A DNA stretch of 40,769 nt from a virus. Where the stretch lies: IMG/VR virus record IMGVR_UViG_3300028573_000029, positions 1 to 40,769 of that record; one strand, 5' to 3'. Position 1 is the first letter of the stretch; each line of letters begins with the position of its first letter. Of the stretch, positions 13,353 to 20,615 are shown piece by piece. The translations under genes and the position numbers were made by a program. The notes below the pieces were generated by a model. The model was not told the origin of the DNA. It saw nothing but the letters and a program-made list of their open reading frames with translations, and did no database searches.

Positions 13353-14215
13353 GACACCGGCGCTCCGATCGCTTTGAGCTTTTCGTTGATCGCCGCCCAG
13401 GTCTCGTCGCCGGCGATGCCGTCGACGCCGATGCCGACGAGCTCTTGGAACGCGCGGACGGTTCGGATCGTCTTGCGGCCGTAATTGTTGTCGACCTCGA
13501 GCTGCGGATCGGCGCCGAGCATGTTGAGCACCGCCTGGAGCGCGGCCGCGTCGTGCACGCCGACCGGCGGCGCCGCCGGCACCAGCGGCACCGTGGCGCC
13601 CGCGATGACGGGGATGGCGCTGATCGTGAGGTCCGGTCTGATCTTGATGAGTTCAAGATAGAGCGGCACGGCGCCCGGCTGCACGTCGACTGCCGTCGAG
13701 CTCCACCTTTTGTCGGCGACGTACTTTCCGCCCTTGCCGTAACCGCCGTAGGCCGGCGTGTCGTAGACGTCCATGCAGGAGAACAAATAACCGCTGATGC
13801 GGCCGTAGGCCCGCGGCCCGAAACCGTTCCACCGCTCCCAGCAATAGCAGGCATAGGGCAGCGTCCATGCGGACACGCCGGGCTCCAGCACGTCGATGTG
13901 GTCGTAGTGCAGATAGAACTGATCCGCGGCCGCCTTCGATGCGAACGGCCCGTGGCCGGCCGGCACGTGCCGCGAGACCTGCCGCCACGGATCGCCCTGG
14001 CCGATGCCTGCGTTCGGGTTGCAGTCGTCCTCGCGACAGTCGGTCGGCCCGATCCATGCCGCGGGGATTTTCGTCGCGGCCGACGTCGCGACATAGCTGT
14101 CGATCACTTTCATGATCTCGGCGACGCCGGCATGCACCGGACCTGGCCGCGTGATCTTCGCAACCGACAGGAGATGGGCGTATTCCGGTTGGAGAGTGGC
14201 GAACGGATAGGCCAT
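13349..14215 (-). CDS. Endolysin with C-terminal peptidoglycan-binding domain
   Basis: A 288-aa protein. Residues 1-185 resemble the lysozyme-like domain of rhizobial phage lysins (GQGDPWRQVSRHVPAGHGPF, then CWERWNGFGPRAYGRISGYL and GGKYVADKRW). Residues about 220-285 are a PG-binding-1 repeat (ALQAVLNMLGADPQ, YGRKTIRTVRAFQELVGIGV, DGIAGDETWAAI). No signal peptide, so release depends on the holin. The start ATG 14215 shares a base with the preceding stop (TGATG). The catalytic residues of this lysin type are not certain to me; glutamate in DCRED is a candidate. Confidence 0.8.
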   Translation of the reverse strand: MAYPFATLQPEYAHLLSVAKITRPGPVHAGVAEIMKVIDSYVATSAATKIPAAWIGPTDCREDDCNPNAGIGQGDPWRQVSRHVPAGHGPFASKAAADQFYLHYDHIDVLEPGVSAWTLPYACYCWERWNGFGPRAYGRISGYLFSCMDVYDTPAYGGYGKGGKYVADKRWSSTAVDVQPGAVPLYLELIKIRPDLTISAIPVIAGATVPLVPAAPPVGVHDAAALQAVLNMLGADPQLEVDNNYGRKTIRTVRAFQELVGIGVDGIAGDETWAAINEKLKAIGAPVS

Positions 14216-14646
14216 CACGCACCCGCCCCCGGCAGAAAGCAGCGGATCTGCGTCGCGCCCTCGGCGTCGAGATAAGGCCACACGACGGCCGGCCCGAATT
14301 TGTTTGGTTCGGTGACGATGGCGCTGTCGGGGACGGTGATGATCTCGCCGTGCAGCGCGACCCAGAAGTGGCAATCTTCCGCCGAGCCCGCGGCGGGTGC
14401 CTGCTCGCAGCGGACGCCATACTCGACATCGGAAATCGTGAAGCCGTCGGCGAACGAACAACACAAGCCCTTGCCGCTGGCGAGCTGATCGAACCATTCG
14501 TGCAGGGGCTCGTTGGCGTAACGGCCATCGTCTCGGGCGGTCGCCGGGAGGGCCGCGGCGAGGACGATGGCCGCTACGGCGACGGCCGCAGTACGACTTA
14601 ACGGCCGCTGCCTTGAGGGGTGCTTGATCGTCATGCTCTGCCGCAT
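14215..14646 (-). CDS. Secreted hypothetical protein of the lysis cassette
   Basis: A 143-aa protein with a Sec signal peptide (RTAAVAVAAIVLAAALPATA, cleavage near residue 37). The mature part has paired cysteines (GLCCSFADG) and ends GPAVVWPYLDAEG then IRCFLPGAGA. I recall similar small periplasmic proteins in Bradyrhizobium-type genomes and prophages. Made just before the endolysin, it could act in the periplasm during lysis, but it has no spanin features (no lipobox, no membrane anchor beyond the signal). ATG 14634 is an alternative start. Confidence 0.65.
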   Translation of the reverse strand: MRQSMTIKHPSRQRPLSRTAAVAVAAIVLAAALPATARDDGRYANEPLHEWFDQLASGKGLCCSFADGFTISDVEYGVRCEQAPAAGSAEDCHFWVALHGEIITVPDSAIVTEPNKFGPAVVWPYLDAEGATQIRCFLPGAGA

Positions 14647-14723
14647 CGGCGTGTGTCCTGCATGACCGATGCCTGCGGCGACGCGCTACGCATTCCGCCG
14701 CAGGACTTGGGGTGTTGAACTCG

Positions 14724-15320
14724 TTACGGCGCGGTGGCGGTCAGGTAACCCTCGGCGGCGCAGGCGGCGTGCAGGTTGCCGGTGCCGAGCGAGGCCATCG
14801 TCACGGTGATGTTGGTGTTGACGGCCGATGCCGGCAGGCAAGGCGCATAGCTGACGTCGACCGGCGCGTTGATCGCGGTGGCGCCGGAGACGACGCCCAT
14901 GATGTAGATTTCCGAGGTGGTCGGCCCGGCCACGGTAATATCGGCGCCAACCGCGGTGGTGGCGCCGGTGCCGGTGCAGCGGAAGTGGCAGAGATAGGCG
15001 GTCTTGCTGGCGGCGCTGGTCAGCGTCGCGACAGCGGAGCCGGCGGCGACGTCGGCCGACGAGCCCTGCAAAGCGGTGGCGCCGGGCGGATAGCCGGGCA
15101 GGTTCGGCGTGCGGCCGGAATTGGTCGCGAGCGTGCCGATGTTGCTGCCGAGCGACGCGCCGACATTGGTGATCAGGGTCTCGAACTGCAGCAGGATCGC
15201 CGAGAGCACGTCGGCCTGGGCGCGGGCGGCTTGCGGCGCCGCGAAATAGCCGCCGGCGACGATGGCGGCGGCAAGCGCCGCAGCGCGGGCCAGTTTCGAT
15301 TGCAGCAATCTGCCGAGCAT
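14724..15320 (-). CDS. Signal-peptide-bearing beta-rich protein of the tail-appendage cluster
   Basis: A 198-aa protein. A signal peptide (ARAAALAAAIVAGGYFAAPQ, AARA cleavage) is followed by a low-complexity Ala/Thr/Gly body (SAASKTAYLCHFRCTGTGAT) typical of small phage surface proteins encoded beside fibres. The C-terminus (GNLHAACAAEGYLTATAP) is glycine/alanine-rich. Probably an accessory appendage or decoration protein. A secretion signal on a virion protein is unusual. Confidence 0.6.
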   Translation of the reverse strand: MLGRLLQSKLARAAALAAAIVAGGYFAAPQAARAQADVLSAILLQFETLITNVGASLGSNIGTLATNSGRTPNLPGYPPGATALQGSSADVAAGSAVATLTSAASKTAYLCHFRCTGTGATTAVGADITVAGPTTSEIYIMGVVSGATAINAPVDVSYAPCLPASAVNTNITVTMASLGTGNLHAACAAEGYLTATAP

Positions 15321-15400
15321 GACGGGATCTCCTGGTCGACCACAGCGGGTTGGTCCGAGGAAATCCTAAGCGGGCTGGCGGGGCGTCAACCGATCGAACA

Positions 15401-17317
15401 TCAGTGCCACACGTTCACATTCTGAATTGCGGTATATGTCGGCGCAGCGCCACTATCAAACATCAGGGACGTCCTTCCAGTTTCGGCGATGAACAAACAC
15501 CCGGCCGGGTTCGACGGCGAGCAAGCGATCGAGGGCGTACCCGCTGCGGTATACGTCAGCGTCATCGACGGCTGCAAAGTCCGGTCCAGATAATACTGCA
15601 CCTTGCCCGTTCCCGCGTTTTGCGTGCTCGGTATCCACAGCATCCCGTACAAGTGGAAATTCGGCGAGGAAGCCGTGACCGCCGCGGGCCAGTTAAGGAT
15701 TGATGCGTTGTAGTTGGTATAGCTCGGTAGCGTGCCGCAGTTGCCGTTGACGCAGGTCCAATCGCTCCATTGCGTGTTCGGCGTGCCGTTCGGTACGATG
15801 TCGATCTCGATGAACTCAAGCGCGGCGCCGTAGCCCGAGGAGCCCGCTGATAGGAGCCCGCCGATCGTTATGAGCCAGAAGTTCGGGAAGCCGGTGCCCC
15901 CCGTCCCCCATGCCATGCTGCTTTCGTAATAGCCGCCCGGCGCGAATGTCGTGCCAACATAGGACTGGCCGATCAGGTTTGCTGGCGAAGCTATTGTGGC
16001 CGAACCGCTGAGTTGACAAGTAAATGGCGTTGTTTGCGGCGACTGGCACGATACGATCTTCTGGCCCGAGAGCACGGCGTTACCAGCGACCGTCTGGCCG
16101 ACCAGCAGCGGCGCGATAGTCGGTTGCAGCACGCTCGACACCGTCATCGTGGTGTCGGAGATCGTCGCCACAAATTCCGATGTCGTGTCGCCCGCCGTGC
16201 TGAGCCGCGCCAACGTCGAGCAACCCATGATCACGTAGCCGGTCTGAGCCGCGTAACAGTTGGCGGCCGCGCCGCGCGTGCCGAAGAACGTCCAGTTTCC
16301 ATACCACCACGACGTGTAAAACTGATAGCCCGGATTGTCGGTCGAATTGACGTCGATGCCGTTCAAGCCCCGCGTCGCGAAATTGTAGGAGAATACGTTG
16401 CTGGTGAAACCGCGCGCCATCGCCGGCGGGAAGCCGCCATTTGGCGGAAAGGCCGCGAAGAACGCATTGAGATTGGTGATGTCTGTCGCGGTGAGTGGGC
16501 CGCCGATGTAAGCGCCTGTCACGGTGTCGGAAGAAAAATCGCCGAAACCATCGGTCAAGATCCAGATGGACTGGTCGGGAATTTTCGTCAGCGTGGCGGA
16601 GATCGTCGTGGTGCCGAGCAACGTCGCATTGCGGTAGAGACGAAACGTCGGATTGACCGCACCGCCAATTGTCGTGCCGGCCCAAAAGCCATCACCCTCG
16701 GTGATCGTGGTGTCCTGCGCCCAATTTGTGCCGGGGCCGGTCGCATAATAATTCACATTGGTCGCGACCTTCGTTTCACCCCAATTTTCCAGAAAGTCGA
16801 ATGTCGTGAATGTCGTGTCGTATCCGCCGAGCAGGACATTGTTGTTCTGGAAAACATGGCGCGGATTGCTGATAACCGCGCCCATCGAATTCGAGCCGAG
16901 CGCGTACTGATCGCTCGCCGTGCTCGGGACGAAATTCGTAACGATGTACCCGGTCGAGCCATCGCTGGTGAAACCGGCACCCGCACCAAAATAAACCGTG
17001 CCGGTCAGCGTCGCGTTATAGCTGTTCTTGATGATGTTGAGCAGCGCGGCCGTCTGACTTGGCGCGTCGAAAACGTAAAGGGCGGCGAGCTTGGCGAACG
17101 TGCCGCTCGTGACGAGCGCGCAGATCGCGGCGTCGTATTGATATTTTTGCGCGACCGAGAAACCGCTGGTGCGCGCGATGAAATTTGACGATTGCGTACA
17201 GGAAGCGGTGAAGGTCGGATTGTTGCCGGCGCCGGTCTGCGCGAGCTGCGCCTGGCCGGCGCCGGCGCTCGCGAGCACCAATGCGAGTGCAGCGGCGGCG
17301 CGACGCAAAGTGCGCAT
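15401..17317 (-). CDS. Large tail spike/receptor-binding protein with GH16/ConA-like lectin domain
   Basis: A 638-aa protein. Signal peptide 1-23; a LamG-like region at about 40-290 (ALYVFDAPSQTAALLNIIKN); and a GH16/concanavalin-like jelly roll at about 300-638 (EFIEIDIVPNGTPNTQWSDW, FHLYGMLWIP). The GH16 catalytic pattern ExDxxE reads E504-I-D506-I-V-P509, so the second glutamate is replaced by proline and the enzyme may only bind sugar. Residues 380-445 are an inserted beta module also found in the fibre encoded at 19267-20205. Start ATG 17317 is chosen as it gives the signal peptide. Confidence 0.7.
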   Translation of the reverse strand: MRTLRRAAAALALVLASAGAGQAQLAQTGAGNNPTFTASCTQSSNFIARTSGFSVAQKYQYDAAICALVTSGTFAKLAALYVFDAPSQTAALLNIIKNSYNATLTGTVYFGAGAGFTSDGSTGYIVTNFVPSTASDQYALGSNSMGAVISNPRHVFQNNNVLLGGYDTTFTTFDFLENWGETKVATNVNYYATGPGTNWAQDTTITEGDGFWAGTTIGGAVNPTFRLYRNATLLGTTTISATLTKIPDQSIWILTDGFGDFSSDTVTGAYIGGPLTATDITNLNAFFAAFPPNGGFPPAMARGFTSNVFSYNFATRGLNGIDVNSTDNPGYQFYTSWWYGNWTFFGTRGAAANCYAAQTGYVIMGCSTLARLSTAGDTTSEFVATISDTTMTVSSVLQPTIAPLLVGQTVAGNAVLSGQKIVSCQSPQTTPFTCQLSGSATIASPANLIGQSYVGTTFAPGGYYESSMAWGTGGTGFPNFWLITIGGLLSAGSSGYGAALEFIEIDIVPNGTPNTQWSDWTCVNGNCGTLPSYTNYNASILNWPAAVTASSPNFHLYGMLWIPSTQNAGTGKVQYYLDRTLQPSMTLTYTAAGTPSIACSPSNPAGCLFIAETGRTSLMFDSGAAPTYTAIQNVNVWH

Positions 17318-17319
17318 CG

Positions 17320-17769
17320 TTATTTGATCCGGTAGGAGAGACTGCCGGCCATGCCGACCGCGGCGCTGGTCACCGCGCACAGCGCATTGCCGGCCGGGAT
17401 CACCCAGATCGGGCCGAGGCCGTTGCCTTTGGCCAAGCCGACCTGCGCGGTCAGATTATAGTTGCCGGTGACGTTGCCCTGATTGGTGCCGCAATTGCTG
17501 CCGGTGCCATAAACAAACTGGATATTACCGGTGCCGGCGGCGATGACGTCGGCGGCGGTGACGAAGATCGATTGCGATCCGCCGCCGGGTTCGGTCCCGG
17601 TCGGCGCGGCAATGAGCTGCGTCGTCGTCGCGGTCGAGATCGCGATCGGCACCGAGGCATTGGCCAGCGCCGACGCGAGCTCGTAGAGCATATTGGACTG
17701 GGCGAAGGCCGGGGTCGCGAGTGCGATAGCCAGCAACCACGCGGCGAGCATCGAACGGATTTTGTTCAT
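17320..17769 (-). CDS. Small secreted tail-appendage accessory protein
   Basis: A 149-aa protein with signal peptide (SMLAAWLLAIALATPAFAQ). The mature part carries the pattern AGTGNIQFVYGTGSNCGTNQ, then GLGPIWVIPAGNALC and AGSLSYRI, which I recognise as a recurrent small phage protein found next to fibres in alphaproteobacterial phages; its function is unknown. It ends two bases before the spike start. ATG 17769 gives the signal peptide and is preferred to 17850. Confidence 0.65.
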   Translation of the reverse strand: MNKIRSMLAAWLLAIALATPAFAQSNMLYELASALANASVPIAISTATTTQLIAAPTGTEPGGGSQSIFVTAADVIAAGTGNIQFVYGTGSNCGTNQGNVTGNYNLTAQVGLAKGNGLGPIWVIPAGNALCAVTSAAVGMAGSLSYRIK

Positions 17770-17810
17770 GGATGTTGCCTTCTTGATCAAGCTGATAAGC
17801 GCGCGCCACA

Positions 17811-19283
17811 TCAGAAGCGCCCACTGATTGTCAGTGAATTTGCATTCCAATAATCGAAAGTATTGGCGTGCGATCCGTCGCCCGTCTCGTTAGCTGAAAT
17901 GACGTGGTAGCCGATTTGCGGGACGTAATTGCAAGTCGTGTTGATACCGGCAGCGATTGCAGCAGCAGCGGGCGTCTCGAACGTGGCAAACTGGCAATTG
18001 TAGCCAACCGTGCTGTCCTCTCCGACGCCCCAATTGCCGAGTGCGCCCGTATTTGCAGTAGTTGCCATTGTCGCGGTGTAACTCGCCGAGATGCCATCCT
18101 CGGCCAGGCCATAAACGAATGCGATCTGATTGCCGGATGACGCGCGAGCTTGCCGTGTAGTTGCGGTGGTATAAGTGTAACCAGTTCCGCTATCCGTAAC
18201 CGTGTTGGTCACGTAGACGCGATTGTACATATTCCAGAGGCCAAACAGTCCAGCAGTCCCACCAGATGCGGCCGCGCCGAAATTGTAGCTGATCTGGCCA
18301 GCGCCGCTGGTGTAGAACGTGCCGAGATAGGTTGCCTTGTTGGCGCTGATCGACCCCTCGTCGGTCGATCCGTTATAGCAATGCGTGATCGCGTTCGCGT
18401 TCGTGGGATAGGATCGCGTTGACCTGTCGATCTGGCTATAGCCCGAGCCGCGCGCCGTGTTTGAGCCGCCGGTATCAGAGGCCCAGCCGCCACCCGATCC
18501 GTTGGTGGGAACGCAGAGCGTGAGCGTACCGGAGACGCTGATCGCAAATACATCGAACACGCCAGCACTGTTAAGCACGCCGGTGCCGCTTGATTGCAGC
18601 GCGGTCGAGATTTCATTGGAGCCGATCGGCAGCATCACGTCGGCGGTGCCGTTGTAGACTGGCACATAGCCGTGGACGTAAGCGTCGTAATAGAGCGTCG
18701 ACTTGGCGCTCTGTGTCGTCGACATGACCGGCGTGTGCGATTGCAGCGTCAATCGACCGCCCGGCGCACTGATTGCGGCCGTTGGCAATTGCGAGGCGGA
18801 AGGATTGCCGGAAATATCGGAGAATGCCGGCTGGCCGCACGACCAGCTTCCACCGATCATGGCATTGAGCCAGTTATGCGTACCGCACGACGAGTTCGTC
18901 ACGCCGCCAAGCGTCGAGTTGGTCGGCGCCGGCAGCGCCGCCGGCGCAAGGGTGAAGCTGTGCGCAATGCTGTTCAGCGTGCCGAGGACGACACATTGCG
19001 CGCCATCGTAAACCTCGACATTGTTGCTCGTCACGCCGCCGGAAGTGTCGGTATAGATCTGGAAGTTCGACAGCCACGACGGGCAGGCGCCGCCCGACGC
19101 CATCCACGGCACCGCGTCAAAACCGCCATTATAATTTCCGGCGATCTGGCCCGGCGCGACGTAGCCGGGCGTTTGTGCATGCGCCGGCGCGATGGCGAGC
19201 ACAGCCGCGAATATCAAAGCGGCGAGCGCCTGGGTTGGCCGGCGGCTGGCGCGAGCCGCTAAAAAATCACCCTTCGATCGCAT
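17811..19283 (-). CDS. Tail fibre-like protein with signal peptide
   Basis: A 490-aa protein. Residues about 17-37 are a signal peptide (ALAALIFAAVLAIAPAHA). The body is Ser/Thr/Gly/Asn-rich and beta-structured, with GNYNGGFDAVPWMASGGA early and repeated YNG/SGTG motifs, as in phage fibre shafts and tips. No enzymatic motif seen. The gene start overlaps the end of the T7-type fibre gene by 17 bases, so the two are likely translated together and may assemble together. Confidence 0.65.
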   Translation of the reverse strand: MRSKGDFLAARASRRPTQALAALIFAAVLAIAPAHAQTPGYVAPGQIAGNYNGGFDAVPWMASGGACPSWLSNFQIYTDTSGGVTSNNVEVYDGAQCVVLGTLNSIAHSFTLAPAALPAPTNSTLGGVTNSSCGTHNWLNAMIGGSWSCGQPAFSDISGNPSASQLPTAAISAPGGRLTLQSHTPVMSTTQSAKSTLYYDAYVHGYVPVYNGTADVMLPIGSNEISTALQSSGTGVLNSAGVFDVFAISVSGTLTLCVPTNGSGGGWASDTGGSNTARGSGYSQIDRSTRSYPTNANAITHCYNGSTDEGSISANKATYLGTFYTSGAGQISYNFGAAASGGTAGLFGLWNMYNRVYVTNTVTDSGTGYTYTTATTRQARASSGNQIAFVYGLAEDGISASYTATMATTANTGALGNWGVGEDSTVGYNCQFATFETPAAAAIAAGINTTCNYVPQIGYHVISANETGDGSHANTFDYWNANSLTISGRF

Positions 19284-20205
19284 AGCCAGTGTTCACCCCA
19301 TCGTTGTAGGGAACGAGCGTCACGCTGGAGCCAGCGGCAAGCGGATAGGTCACCTGGCCGTCGAAGGTGTCGGCGCCGGTTCGCTCCAAGGTCTGCACGT
19401 GCGAGCCGGGCAGGTTCTTGAAGGTGAGCGGCGCGCCGTTCCTGGTCGAGGCCGCCGGCACCGCCGGCGTTAGATCGGTCGCGGCATTGATGTTGAGGAT
19501 GGCATCGGCGGCGACGATCGGCAGGTTCGCGGCGCTGGTAATCGATCGCTGCGTGCGGGTGCCGTAATTGAAACTCGGCGGCAGCACCGGCGCGCCGAAC
19601 GCGACCGCTTCGAGCGACGTGACCCGGCGCTTGAGCTCGGCAATGCCCATTTCGGCGCGGTCGAAATTCGCCGTCAGCGCGTCCTGCTGGTAGCTGTCGA
19701 GATTGTTGAACTGCGTCGATTGCGTCGCCGGCGTGTTGCGGGTGACGGTGACGACGCCGGGGCCGTTGTCGGGCATGGCGACCGGCACGATCGTCGCCAC
19801 GCTGGAGAGCGGATCGAGCGTGACGGTGTAGTGCACGCCGAGCGCCAGCGTTTCGGTCGGCGCGCTGGCGGTCATCGCCTCCAGGGCGACGTTCTGCGAC
19901 TGGTTGAGCGTATAGGTGCCGTTGCCGCCGCTACCGGAGCCTTCGGCGAGGACTTCGGTGCCAGCCGCGACGCCGGTGCCCGACAGCATCGAACCGGGGC
20001 CGAGCGCGCCCGCGGTCAGGTTTGAGACGGTGAGGACGGCGCCGGTGATGACGCCCTGGAAGCTGGCGGTCGCCGATGCCGGCGCGTATTGTACCAGGAG
20101 ATCGGTCGCTTCGAGCGCGGGAAAGCCGCAGGGGAACGAGGTCTGCACCCCGGTCCACTGGAATTGCGCCTGGCAGGCTTCCGTCGGCACGGTAAAGGCG
20201 GTCAT
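19267..20205 (-). CDS. Tail fibre with T7-type N-terminal domain
   Basis: A 312-aa fibre. Residues 1-43 and 116-195 form the T7 gp17-like virion-attachment domain (FPALEATDLLVQY, LALGVHYTVTLD, VTVTRNTPATQSTQFNNLD, DRAEMGIAELKRRVTSLE coiled coil). It is split by an insert at 45-114 rich in Gly/Thr (GVITGAVLTVSNLTAG, SGTGVAAGTEV, GTYTLNQSQNV). The C-terminus is a short beta domain (LERTGADTFDGQ). It likely adapts the appendages encoded downstream to the tail. Confidence 0.8.
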   Translation of the reverse strand: MTAFTVPTEACQAQFQWTGVQTSFPCGFPALEATDLLVQYAPASATASFQGVITGAVLTVSNLTAGALGPGSMLSGTGVAAGTEVLAEGSGSGGNGTYTLNQSQNVALEAMTASAPTETLALGVHYTVTLDPLSSVATIVPVAMPDNGPGVVTVTRNTPATQSTQFNNLDSYQQDALTANFDRAEMGIAELKRRVTSLEAVAFGAPVLPPSFNYGTRTQRSITSAANLPIVAADAILNINAATDLTPAVPAASTRNGAPLTFKNLPGSHVQTLERTGADTFDGQVTYPLAAGSSVTLVPYNDGVNTGYAIEG

Positions 20206-20270
20206 CGCGCCCCGGAAGTTAAAGCCCTGGCGCTGGTGTCAACCGATCGGCCGTGACAGAATGGCGGCCC
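20206..20270. promoter_or_regulatory. Divergent gap before fibre and lipoprotein genes
   Basis: Sixty-five bases separate the leftward fibre start from the rightward lipoprotein start, so a promoter for the lipoprotein gene must lie here or upstream. I do not see a convincing -35/-10 pair. Confidence 0.3.
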
Positions 20271-20615
20271 ATGAGGGCTTCGGTCGCGTTGGTCGCGGGA
20301 ATAGGGTTGGCGCTTGGCGCATGTGCCGGCCGCGACGCCCATCCGGTCTCGGTCGTTCAGCCGCAGGATACCCAGAGCGATTGCGCCATGATCCAGGCCG
20401 AGCTCGCGGCCAACAATGCGCAGGCCGAAAAGCTCGCCGACGAAAATCACGTCAAGATTGCGCAGAACGTCGCGGCGGGCGTGGTCGGGATCGTGGTCTG
20501 GCCGGTCTGGTTTGCGATGGACGCCAAAGGCGCGGCGGGCACCGAGATGGATGCGCTCAAATCGCGGCAGCAATATCTTGCCGCGCTGGCGGCACAACGC
20601 TGCTCGTCTCGCTAG
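20271..20615 (+). CDS. Lipoprotein, candidate lysogenic-conversion gene
   Basis: A 114-aa protein. Signal peptide with lipobox LALGAC (C18), so outer- or inner-membrane lipoprotein. The body has C-AMIQAELAANNAQAEKLADE, a hydrophobic QNVAAGVVGIVVWPVWFAMD segment, and a C-terminal cysteine. I recall similar lipoproteins on Bradyrhizobium-type chromosomes. It is the only rightward gene inside the 28-kb leftward late operon, and its stop overlaps the stop of the downstream ejection-protein gene. That is the profile of a moron expressed from the prophage. An o-spanin role is less likely because it is far from the lysis genes. Confidence 0.75.
   Translation: MRASVALVAGIGLALGACAGRDAHPVSVVQPQDTQSDCAMIQAELAANNAQAEKLADENHVKIAQNVAAGVVGIVVWPVWFAMDAKGAAGTEMDALKSRQQYLAALAAQRCSSR

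Noticed and set aside
14724-20205. Diversity-generating retroelement acting on the fibre genes
   Set aside because: No reverse transcriptase frame and no template/variable repeat pair were seen.
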